This document shows, piece after piece, positions 11,321 to 20,000 of a DNA stretch of 20,000 nucleotides. Each line of letters starts with the position of its first letter. Positions within the stretch are counted from its first letter, which is position 1. Location: the NCBI GenBank assembly GCA_039096225.1, contig JBBPEB010000017.1:1-20000 (forward strand), written 5' to 3'. Origin of the DNA: Blastocystis sp. Blastoise. Its lineage: Eukaryota; Sar; Bigyra; Opalinata; Blastocystidae. The notes under the pieces were generated by a model, which saw only the letters and a list, made by a program, of their open reading frames with translations, had not been told where the DNA came from and ran no database searches. A program made the translations under genes and the position numbers.

Positions 11321-12192
11321 GTTTAATTATATTTTAATGTTATAGTTCTTATTGCTCTGTTTAATATAATTGCTTTATTTATTACTATTGTTGTTTTGTT
11401 TTACTTTTATTTACTGTTGTTGTTGTAGTCTATATATATATATTTTTATTCACTATTGTTGTTGTAGTCTTTTTTATTATATTTATGAATTCATTATCAA
11501 CATTATTTAATAAATATAATAATAATTAATATAAATGAGTCTTTGTTCATAATGTATATAAGCACTATTTTTTATAGTATTTATTGTGATAATATATATG
11601 TATAGCATGTAATAATAGACTATTTTTAAAAAACACTTAATAATACTCAAATAAAAATGGTATATACTTATAAAATATATATAGTTATTATAAAGGTATT
11701 CATTATGAAGTATAAGGTGAATTTTGTGATATACTTTTAAATACTTTTATTTATTTTATCTTATTAATATCATTCTATATTCTTAAATAATCACATAAAA
11801 TAGTATATTTATAAAACTAAATATATGATAAAAAATAGAAATAATATTGATATATAAAAGACTGACTAGATGCAATTGATAAAAACAATAAATTATATTA
11901 TTTCTATCAGTGTATAATTTCTTTTAAATAAATAAAACAAAACTAAGTGATGACTGGAATAGAAAAAATAATTGACAATAGACTTTGGCATATAAAAAAT
12001 AGTAATCATACTAATATATATATAATAATTGGTATAGTAATGATACATGAAACTGAAGAAAAGACAAATGTAAAACAATATGTTTCCATAAACAGAAATT
12101 AAGAATATAAATATAATACAAGGAAATAGGTAGAGATAAATCAAAATACTTTATTTAGTGTATACATAACATATATATAGTGTATATATATA
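11321..12192. other. Intergenic region between convergent genes
   Basis: About 870 bp between the stop codons of the UBL-vWA gene (plus) and the UEV-kinase gene (minus). It should contain both 3' untranslated regions and poly(A) sites. A 28-bp imperfect direct repeat lies at 11404-11470. The open frame on the minus strand near 11893-12144 is only hydrophobic low-complexity sequence. I see no gene. Confidence 0.65.
11404..11470 (+). repeat. 28-bp direct repeat, two copies
   Basis: Copies at 11404-11431 and 11443-11470 share the core TTGTTGTTGTAGTCT and differ at three positions. They are separated by a short TA run. They lie about 85 bp past the stop codon, so probably in the 3' untranslated region. 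Confidence 0.8.
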
Positions 12193-14585
12193 TTAAATAA
12201 AGTGTTCATATAAAGGTCCATTATAAGTAGATAATCGAGAGACTATTTCATCTGCAGAAGGTCTTTTATCAGGATTATATTGACAACAATCCTGAAATAA
12301 TGTTAATAAAGCTATATATATAATATATATTATAAATGTAGAACTATTTTTATAATAAAATATGTGAATATTATATATATTTATTATATACTACTATTTA
12401 AACTATAATTGAATGGAACAGCATATTTAGGATTTCTTTTAAGATTTGGCTATACATATATATATATATATAGAAACAATTGTAAAAATTGAAAAAAAAA
12501 ATAATTAAAGAAAAAGGTATAGTTATTATTCATAATAAATATATATATACATTAGCTGTGAATATTTCGAATCCAATATCTTCTCCCGTAAGTATATAAT
12601 AACCTACTAATCCTAATGAATATATATCACATTTATTAGTTATAGGCTTAGAACAATCAAATAACTCAGGAGCAGCACTATAGTGTATTATTATAATTAT
12701 TCTTATAAATATTATTATTATTGCTGTTATTATTAATAACAACTATTATTATTACCGCTATTCGTATTAATAATAATTCTTATATATTATTATAAAATGA
12801 ATGACTTACTATTGTTGAGTACCACATCTCGTGACATCCGCACTACCTGATTGGTCAATAACACGTGCCAGTCCAAAATCCCCCAAAATAGGATTATCTC
12901 CTTTCTCCATAAAAATATTACCAGGTTTAATATCTCTATGAACAATATTCTTCTTATGGATTGCTGCAACTGCAGAAGCTAATTTTTTAAAAATTGCACA
13001 AAAATACACTGTATATTGTTGAATAGATGGCCTATATTATATTATATTATAGCATATTATTTTATATTATAGCATATTATATTATAGCATATTATTTTAT
13101 ATTATAGCATATATATAGATGTATATATATATACAATCTTGGTTGCATATATTGAATTAAATCTCCTTCAGAAGCATAGTTTGTAACTAGCATATATCTA
13201 CCATTAAATGATACTAATCCATATATCTATATATTAACAGTAATATAATCATAATTATTTGTATATTAATAGTAATATAATCATAATTATTATATATTAA
13301 TAGTAATATAATCATAATTATTTCTATATTAATATTATTATAATCATAATTATTTGCATATTAATAGTAATATAATCATAATTATTTGTATATTAAAAGT
13401 AATATAATAGAATAATATAATATATATATATATTTTAAGTATATAGGGATGATTCAATTGAATAAGAGCTGCTAATTCTCTTTTTGCATATTTTATATCT
13501 TCAGCATTATTTTGAGGAAGTTTTTTTACACATACACTTATCGTTTTATACATACTATATATATAATATATAGTATACATACTATATATATATAATATAC
13601 ATACTATATATATAATATATAGTATACATACTATATATATATATATATATATACTATTGATAACACTGTGCAAATCCTCCTTTTCCAATGTCTTTGACAT
13701 ATGTGAAATCTGATGGATTTAATATAGGTACTATACATATATTACTATTATTATTGTTAATATAAATAATAATAGTATTAAATATATTAATATTATTATA
13801 ATTAATAATTTTAAATAATAAAATATAGCAATAATAACACATATATATACCAGAATTGATAGGATCGCTATTTGAATTTGAAACAGGAAGAGAACTATTT
13901 TGGGGTTGAGTACATATATATATATATAATAATATATATATATAATAATATATATATATAATAATATATATATATTATCTTATCATACATACATATATAA
14001 TTTATAGGTTTTAACAAGATTCGCAAGGAAATCACATATATTAGAAAGACGAAGTGACTATATATAAATATATAGTGTTATAAACTATTATCATTATCAT
14101 CTATATTCTATAATTATCAATGAATATATATTTATAATATTATAAATATATACTGGTTTATAATCTTTAAATATATCATAAGATAAATATCCATCGTTAT
14201 CAATCCAAGAATTTGAAGTATTAAATGATGAAGATCCTAAAATTTTATAAAATATTTAAAAATAATACAGAATAACAAATATTCTTAAGATAATTATACC
14301 ATATTTAATAAAGTGGATGACTGGAGCCATTAATGGAAATGATTGTTGCATTAATGTGAGGACTACTCGACAGACATTAGGACTATTATTTGGAATAAAA
14401 AGATCAATTGTCAAGAAAACAACATTCTCAACACCTTGACACATTGATGACTGGACAACTCTTAATTTGTTCTGTTGAACTGCTTCTTGGATTTGCTCAG
14501 GAAGGTTGTATTCTTTACAATACTTGAAGATTCTCATTAACTTTATAGCTTCTTCATATTCGTGATTGTAATCTGGTTGCTGCAT
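12193..14585 (-). CDS. UEV (Tsg101-type ubiquitin E2 variant) domain fused to a protein kinase
   Basis: Exons: 14585-14300, 14236-14154, 14057-13993, 13894-13851, 13730-13655, 13554-13434, 13226-13135, 13031-12810, 12677-12551, 12449-12392, 12311-12193, giving 430 aa ending in TAA. Residues 1-145 look like a UEV fold: a strand pair around VVFLTIDLFIP, then SFPLMAPVIHFIKYG, SWIDNDGYLSYD and a closing helix NICDFLANLVKTY, matching the Tsg101 order without an E2 active-site HPN...C. After a short Ser/Asn linker the kinase (about 160-425) shows GKGGFAQCY, VCVKKL, KRELAAL, HRDIKPGNIF, LGDFGLAR, GTQQYAAPE, CDIYSLGLVGYYILTGE and DKRPSADEI, so all catalytic residues are present. UEV domains bind ubiquitin or PTAP-type peptides, so the kinase may be steered to ubiquitinated or ESCRT cargo (inference). 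An RWD domain, as in GCN2, is the main alternative for the N-terminus. The exon 3/4 join is the least certain, and the sixth intron lacks a GT donor. Confidence 0.8.
13032..13134 (-). repeat. Intron filled with tandem ATTATAGCATATT-type units
   Basis: This intron of the UEV-kinase gene holds about four copies of a roughly 20-30 bp unit built around ATATTATAGCATATTATTTT. It splits the codon TT|G in phase 2, between MQPRL and PSIQQ. Confidence 0.75.
13227..13433 (-). other. Non-canonical AT-AG intron carrying a ~30-bp tandem repeat
   Basis: Kinase homology places the exon join at LNHPYILK|IYGLVSF, in phase 0. On the minus strand the intervening 207 nt start ATATATATAT, not GTATAT, and end TATATAG. 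No GT occurs at the end of the upstream exon that would keep this homology. Inside are about six copies of a unit containing GTAATATAATCATAATTAT (plus-strand reading), about 30 bp apart, between 13230 and 13412. A G-to-A change at the first intron base would explain the donor. Confidence 0.65.
13555..13654 (-). repeat. Intron of palindromic TATAGTATGTATACTATA repeats
   Basis: The intron after the GKGGFAQCYQ exon is made of repeated TATAGTATGTATA and TATATATTATATA units, several of them self-complementary, so the RNA or single-stranded DNA could fold into hairpins. It splits TA|T in phase 2. Confidence 0.7.
13895..13992 (-). repeat. Intron with repeated (TA)n-AATAAT units
   Basis: About four copies of a ~16-bp unit (TATATATATATAATAA on the plus strand) lie at 13913-13977, between the UEV exons and the linker exon of the UEV-kinase gene. 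The acceptor CCCAAAATAG is less typical than others in the window, so the exact join is tentative. Confidence 0.6.
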
Positions 14586-15329
14586 GGATTAATTTGTTCG
14601 TCACAACTAAAATTTAATTGATCAAATATAAAAATGAGATTTAATAAAAACCACTTTATTCATATTTATTTTGGAAAACTGAACTGTATTCTCGGATAAA
14701 TTTTTCAGTTTTTTTCTAGTTTTCAACGTTGAGGCTAATGTCGTATTCATTTATTACACAAATAAATCATAGCCAACGATGCTTGCGATGTTCATCTACA
14801 AATCCTTTTCATATTCGTTTGATCAAATCTATTAGCGTGAATAAAAGTATTTAGATATTGGATTATATATGCTCAGCAGATAGCTTAGGATATATATAAC
14901 TCATTCATCATAAGTCATATACTATATTTGGTAGTTCATGAAAATCACATTCCCTATATGAATTCACATCTATTATGTAACTATTTAATTAAGTAATAGA
15001 GAATCATTTATAATCAAAAAAGTATAGAAATCATGTGAAATATAAAAATCATAAAAGATGAAGTCATTATTTATTATTCTATGTATAACAAAGTTCATTA
15101 TGCATTTATTTATCGTCTTATTTTTTTAAATGTCTATTATGTATAATTTTCAAAATTTATAATATAAAATGATCATAAATCAAATCTTTTAAGTAATAGT
15201 CCAAATTTTCATATTTTTCTATTATTGAAATTCTACTCAAACAAAACTATAATAAAACAAAAATAATAACTAACTGACTACTATTACGTTACCTAAATTA
15301 AAACTAAAAAAATCACGAATAATAAAAGG
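14586..15329. other. Intergenic region upstream of the UEV-kinase gene
   Basis: About 745 bp between the UEV-kinase start and the glycosyltransferase-like stop, both on the minus strand. Its first ~300 bp (14586-14890) are slightly less AT-rich than the rest, which would suit a promoter or 5' leader. No reading frame with family motifs or RNA gene is visible. Confidence 0.6.
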
Positions 15330-17305
15330 CTAACATAAATGATTAAATTTATATCTATAATAACAAGTTATAGTATGAAAATCTTGTCTAAGTTTTTGAA
15401 TATAACTCTCATTATTATATTGTTTTACATAATATATATTATTTTTCACTTCAATCTATATATTTAAAAAAATATAATAATACTATTATATATTGAATCG
15501 TTGTAAGATATATTTATATTTATATAATGATTTATAGGATAAATATTATAAAAAAATAGAGATGATAAAATATGTATATACTATGTAATTAGATAAATAA
15601 ATATCACCTAGAAAAGCTATTTCAAGTGAAGGAAAGAATTGAGCATTATAATATTTATTATCTTTCTCTTGGAACCGCTTATGTTTTTCAATATCAGAAA
15701 TATGAATAATTGCAGCTATTTATAAAAGATATATATAATTATATACATAATTAATATATATATATATATATATTATTCTTAATATATATATTATTCTAAG
15801 ATATATATATATATATGTATAGCCATACTACTAGAGGTAATATCAATTGTGTCCACAAAATTACTTCTAAAATTAGCATAATTAACAATATAATTATCAA
15901 TAAAAAAACGTCCAATTACAATATTCTCAACAATATGATTGGTTAATGTATATTTTGTGGCAATAAAAACATCCTAGAGTTCAAAATAATTATTATATTA
16001 TTGCATATATATATAAATACTAATAAAATAATAATAAATAATATAAAAAAAATAAATAATAATAATATATATATATAATAATAATATACAATTGCATTTG
16101 GATTTGCATAATGAGATGTGGCATATGCATCAATAATAATAGTATTATATTCATGATTATTAGTAAATGTTCTATTATAAAAAAAGGTATCTTGAACATT
16201 AGACCGCGTACTTAATAAAATAATTTCATTCTTTAATTCCTTCTTATATATAGATTCTATTACTTTTATTAATATATCTTCAATATTTAAACTTAATAAT
16301 ATATCTCCATTCAAATATCCATAAAACCAGGATTCATAAGAAGTTTCCAAAGTTCTTATAACAGACTTTAATATCGGAACATGATACTCATTAGATTCAT
16401 CTTTATATATATATATAATATTATATAATAGAAATGTTAAAAAAATATTATAATACAAATAAAAAAATATTATAATACAAATAAAACATATTATAATACA
16501 AATAAAAAAATATTATAATACAAATAAAAACATATTATAATACAAATAAAAAAATATTATAATAAAATAAAAAAATATTATAATAAAATAAAAAACATAT
16601 TATAATACAAATAAAAACATATTATAATACAAATAAAAAAATATTATAATACAAATAAAAAAAATATTATAATAAAATAAAAAAATATTATAATATAAAT
16701 AAAAAAATATTATAATACAAATAAAAAACATATATATACATACAACTATTACTATAGGAAATATTTCTCTTTATGCATTCATCAATAATAATAGGACTCT
16801 CTGTAAAGATAACAAATCTTATATTTGTATATTTATGAAACATTTCAATACTATCAACGAAATAATGTTGAATAAAATTCCTAGATGTATGATTCTATGA
16901 AGAGAAATTTATGAATATATTTATTCTAAAAATTATATATACATATAACATACAGTAACAACCAATGAAGTTCCTAAAACAGCAATATATCGCTTATTAA
17001 ATAGAAATTCTATATTATAATAATCATCAAATAATTTTGTTTCTGTTGAATTCAAAGAAGAGTCACACAGAGGAGAATTCATATTGATTTTGCATTGTAT
17101 AGACTTATCTATATTAAAATAACACTAAAAAAATTATTTTAGAATATATACATAAATCTCTTTGATATTTGAGAGTTTTGTTATCTACTAAACTCTCATT
17201 TAATTGTTTCCGATTGGACACAGTGATATTAGGCACTCTATAATGCTCAACATTTGCATGGTAAGCAACAGATAGCTTCTTTATCTTAATTTTTATTGTT
17301 TTCAT
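15330..17305 (-). CDS. Glycosyltransferase-like (nucleotide-diphospho-sugar transferase fold) protein
   Basis: Seven exons, 17305-17152, 17108-16954, 16894-16753, 16400-16090, 15973-15829, 15715-15582 and 15455-15330, join in frame to give 388 aa ending in TAG. Recognisable segments in order are RYIAVLGTSLVVT, NIRFVIFTESPIIIDECI, WFYGYLNGDILLS (GY-N-DIL, probably the nucleotide-sugar/metal acidic site), NEIILLSTRSNVQ, YANPNAIDVFIATK, IVIGRFFIDNYIVN and DTIDITSSTAIIHI. This order is what I associate with a GT-A-like family of predicted nucleotide-diphospho-sugar transferases in protists, plants and bacteria; donor and acceptor are unknown. The basic N-terminus shows no clear signal peptide or anchor, so a cytosolic enzyme is possible. 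One intron carries a 300-bp minisatellite. If the intron at 15456-15581 were retained, translation would stop at 15546-15548; the spliced form adds 42 codons of ordinary sequence and is preferred. Confidence 0.75.
15739..15820 (-). repeat. TA-rich repeats within a glycosyltransferase-like intron
   Basis: Runs of TA alternate with ATTATTCTTA and ATTATTCTAAG spacers inside the intron at 15716-15828. Confidence 0.65.
16401..16752 (-). repeat. 352-nt intron containing a ~300-bp minisatellite
   Basis: From about 16434 to 16735 the unit ATATTATAATACAAATAAA, 17-22 bp with a variable A run, repeats about fifteen times. Some copies lack the AC step and read TATAATAAAATAAA. The array lies inside an intron whose ends are canonical (GTAATA...TAAAG on the minus strand) and which splits A|AT in phase 1. 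It is the longest intron in the window. Confidence 0.85.
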
Positions 17306-17634
17306 ATAATATTAACAAGAAGAAAATACGAATGGCATAGCATCTGTATCAACTGTACGATTAAAAATGTGATTCGATACAGAGAACATTAAACGTAATC
17401 CAAATATCAATATAATGGACAGTAATGTTACTTGTTTTGAACCAGAGCAACTCATTGATATCCAAATAGCATGCAAATGTGAAAAAGAAAGTCATCATTC
17501 TGTTTATCATGATTCTTTCAAACTGATAAGGCTGATTATTCAAAATATTGATGGGAATAATTTTTTTATTTAATATGTATTTAAACGGTTAAAAAAGATA
17601 AAATTTTTTTACAACTTTATACTCAATTTTCTCA
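17306..17634. promoter_or_regulatory. Divergent upstream region of the glycosyltransferase-like and AK6 genes
   Basis: About 330 bp between two divergent start codons, so it should hold both promoters. A minus-strand open frame at 17361-17543 has no family motifs and no splice partners. No specific element is assigned. Confidence 0.5.
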
Positions 17635-18587
17635 ATGAGAACTAAGCCAAATATTTTAATCACAGGTACTCCAGGTACTGGTAAAAGTACATTAGCATCA
17701 GCCATTGCTGCTGCTTGTGACTTTAAAAATATTCCTATCAGTAGTATTGTCAAAGGACAACAAATTAATTCTGGTTGGGATGATGAATTTGATTGCTATA
17801 TAATTGATGAAGATGCTGAAGATAAGGTATGATAAACTATATATTAGTGTTGTTGTTTTTTTTTTTTATATTTATTATTAAGTCTTTAAAATAAATATAT
17901 GATTATTTTTCTTTATACATAGATACTTGATTACTTAGAGCCTATTATGGATGAAGGTGGTGTTCTATTAGAACATCATTCTGTTGATTGGTTTCCTGAA
18001 CGTTGGTTTGATCTTGTTATTGTTTTAAGAACAGATAATACTATTTTATATGATAGATTATCAGAACGGTATATATATATTTATTTTTTTATTCATTATT
18101 TATTTTTTTCATTATTTTTTTTTATTCATTATTTTATATTATCATTATTTTATTTATTATTTTTTATTATTATTTTATTCATTATTTTTTATTATTATTA
18201 TTTTATTTATTTTTTTCATTATTTTTTTATTCATTATTTTATTTATTCATTTTTTTTTATTCAATTCGAATTATAATAACTATAAATATATATGTATTTA
18301 AATATATTATTATTTATATAGTAATTACAGTCAACACAAAATCACAGAGAATGTTGAGTGCGAAATTATGCAAGTAATTTATTTATTATTATATTCTATT
18401 TTATTTTAAATATATATCTACTCTATATTAGGTTATTCTCGATGAAGCTCGAGAGAATTATCCTATTGAAATTGTCCAAGAATTACAAAATGATTCTCAA
18501 GAACAATTAGAAGAGAATCTGGATAGAATTGTTACTTGGGTAGATAATTGGTATGAAGATCATAAGAATGACTCTGCTGATAATTAA
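17635..18587 (+). CDS. AK6: Adenylate kinase isoenzyme 6 (hCINAP/Fap7 family)
   Basis: Exons 17635-17826, 17923-18068, 18322-18373 and 18432-18587 join in frame (phases 0, 2, 0) to give 181 aa, the usual size for the family (about 170-200 aa). The protein opens with the P-loop GTPGTGKST at residues ~11-19. It continues with the family signature DEFDCYIIDEDAEDKILDYL, then LEHHSVDWFPERWFDLVIVL and RTDNTILYDRLSER, and ends with the QHKITENVECEIMQVI...EEN..RIVTWVDNW helix typical of AK6. AK6/Fap7 is a nuclear ATPase/adenylate kinase that binds Rps14 and is needed for late cytoplasmic 20S pre-rRNA cleavage in 40S maturation. No residues appear to be missing. The second intron is 253 nt and T-rich. 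Confidence 0.95.
18069..18321 (+). repeat. AK6 intron 2 with T-rich TTTATTCATTA repeats
   Basis: A 253-nt intron starting GTATAT and ending TATATAG. Between about 18080 and 18262 it repeats TTTTATTCATTATTTT-like units with almost no G. Open frames across it are artefacts of this low complexity. Confidence 0.8.
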
Positions 18588-19141
18588 TTGCTATGTTATT
18601 ACTTTAAATCTTTTCTTATAGCATCTTTGTATTTATTTTTTTGTTATTATCCATATTATTGAAAAATTATAATCTTTTTGTTATCATCATGTAATCAGCA
18701 CTTCTATTCAAACTTCAAAAGTGTTTTAATTGTTATTTACTACTACTATTAATTGTTTTTCGAATGGTTTCTAACCAGTATACACTTAATTTTTCTAGAA
18801 TTCCTATTATCCAATAGCCTCTTTATCAATTACATGCTCATTTAAATGAAGTGAGTCTTTAATGAATATATATTTGAAAAACAATTTGAAGTCTGATTTT
18901 TACTGAAATCAACTGACATAACAAGAAAAACCACAAATATTTTTTATTTTTTAAGTGATTCATTACAAATAATCATGGATTTTTCATTTTGTTAATTCTT
19001 ATAGGAAAACCACTCATTTCAGGGTAAAAGCCGAGAGATTCTTCAAAGCCAGTCAGATAGAACTGTTTATAAGAAGAGTTGTCAAATCAAACAAATTTTT
19101 GATTTGTATACATATTTAAAATACTAAACAACATCTGAAAA
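18588..19141. other. Intergenic region between AK6 and the DEAD-box gene
   Basis: About 550 bp with no supported gene. It holds the AK6 3' flank and the promoter of the helicase gene. A small inverted repeat, ACAAAT-TTTTG-ATTTGT, lies at 19091-19107, about 35 bp before the helicase start; it may be chance. Confidence 0.6.
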
Positions 19142-20000
19142 ATGGGTCATAGTGATAAGAAAGATAAGAAAGATAAGAAGAGTCATACTAAACACTCTGA
19201 AAAGACTGTTGAAAAGTCGACTTCTGAAGAAACCGTTCCTAAAACTATTAAAAGACACTTGGATGATGTTGAGTCTAGTACAACAGCGACTCCTGATGTG
19301 GATTCCACTTCAAAATCATCTCAGAAAGAAGGTATTTTTTATGAATCATCATATATTCACTTGGTAGTTCTATTTTATATTTATTTTCTTTATAAAAACG
19401 GATTCATTTTTGTTTTTTTTTTTTTTTTTTTGCTTTAATTTTTTTTTTTTTATTATTTTTTGTTATTATTTTTTATTTTTATTTTTTAATTTTTACAAGA
19501 AAACCATATAATAAATTATATATAATTGAATCTAAAATATATATATAGAATCACCTAAGGTTGAAGAACCTGCTGCTAAAAGAATTAGAACTCGTTCTAT
19601 GGATGCTGCAGAAGCAGATTCTCTTTATTCTTTTTCTAGATATCCTCTTAGTCCTGAGACTATTGGTATTTTAAATTCTCATGGTATTACTGAATTATTC
19701 CCTATTCAAGCATATAATGATTTTATTTATTATTTTTATTTTAATATTCTATTTTTTATATACTTTATTTTAATTTTAATAATAATGTTATATAGGCTCT
19801 TACTTTTGATCCTATTTTCAATGGTAAGGATTTAATAGGTCGTGCTTATACTGGTCAAGGAAAGACACTTGCTTTCTTATTACCTATAGTAGAAAAAATA
19901 CGTAAATTAGGTTTAAACCCTCCTCGTCGTACTAAAGAACCATTAGTTTTAATTTTATCACCTACTCGTGAATTAGCTAGTCAAATTGAAGAACAAGTTG
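19142..20000 (+). CDS. DDX21/Gu-type nucleolar DEAD-box RNA helicase, 5' part (runs off the window)
   Basis: Exons 19142-19331, 19549-19709 and 19796 to the window edge join in frame. The first ~60 residues are charged and lysine-rich ([18 protein letters not shown]), as in nucleolar helicases. The core then starts with [20 protein letters not shown], a Q-motif region [31 protein letters not shown] (motif I; AYTGQGKT resembles the ARTGQGKT of plant RH7/PRH75) and PTRELA (motif Ia). The YxLS...L...GI.ELFPIQ pattern and GQGKT point to the DDX21/DDX50 (Gu) group, which acts in rRNA transcription and processing. The DEAD, SAT and C-terminal motifs lie beyond base 20000. The second intron starts with GC. 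Confidence 0.9.
19710..19795 (+). other. GC-AG intron in the DEAD-box gene
   Basis: The Q-motif join must be FPIQ|ALTFDP. The 86 nt between start GCATATAATG and end TTATATAG. No nearby GT leaves the Q motif intact. This is the GTATAT consensus with T changed to C at position +2, the commonest non-canonical class in eukaryotes. Confidence 0.8.

Noticed and set aside
11893-12144. Minus-strand hydrophobic open frame of 83 residues
   Set aside because: It is AT-rich read-through made of Ile, Phe and Tyr, between two convergent genes, with no homologous motifs.
15546-15548. In-frame TAA as the end of the glycosyltransferase-like gene
   Set aside because: A consensus intron (GTATAT...TATAG, 15456-15581) removes it and joins in phase 0 to 42 more open codons ending in TAG.
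16434-16735. Regular repeats resembling a CRISPR array
   Set aside because: Units are contiguous 17-22 bp with no unique spacers, inside a eukaryotic intron; this is a minisatellite.
17361-17543. Minus-strand open frame of 60 residues upstream of the glycosyltransferase-like gene
   Set aside because: It has no recognisable motif or frame-keeping splice join, and it lies in the divergent promoter region.
17947-18301. Open frames running from AK6 exon 2 into Phe/Ile/Tyr-rich sequence
   Set aside because: The exon ends at the GTATAT donor at 18069; the rest is translated T-rich intron. Family alignment requires the spliced form.

Overview
This window comes from the nuclear genome of an AT-rich, intron-dense unicellular eukaryote. 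The signs are spliceosomal introns in every gene (nearly all GTATAT...TATAG), eukaryote-only protein families, no operons or Shine-Dalgarno sites, and stops that read normally as TAA or TAG (standard code). I cannot fix the lineage from sequence alone; a free-living or parasitic protist is the safest statement.

I rebuilt seven genes by following reading frame across splice sites. From left to right: (1) 357-4074, minus: a 20-exon BTB/T1-like plus LRR-like repeat protein with one apparent 1-base frameshift. (2) 5648-8777, minus: a 16-exon protein kinase fused to a C-terminal TLDc domain. (3) 9115-11320, plus: a ubiquitin-like domain, a central alpha/beta region and a von Willebrand A domain. 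(4) 12193-14585, minus: an 11-exon UEV (Tsg101-type) domain fused to a protein kinase. (5) 15330-17305, minus: a 7-exon glycosyltransferase-like protein. (6) 17635-18587, plus: adenylate kinase isoenzyme 6 (AK6/hCINAP/Fap7). (7) 19142 to the window edge, plus: the 5' part of a DDX21/Gu-type nucleolar DEAD-box helicase.

Genes 2/3 and 5/6 are divergent pairs with short shared upstream regions, and genes 3/4 converge. Long stretches between genes (4075-5647, 11321-12192, 14586-15329, 18588-19141) hold no gene I can support. TA tracts and short tandem repeats sit mostly inside introns.

The two housekeeping genes at the right, AK6 and the DDX21-like helicase, are both ribosome-biogenesis factors. 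The left and middle genes are accessory, with ubiquitin-linked folds recurring (BTB, ubiquitin-like, UEV) beside two kinases. The most notable items are the UEV-kinase and kinase-TLDc fusions, the almost exclusive use of phase-1 introns in the LRR-like gene, and two non-canonical introns (AT-AG and GC-AG).
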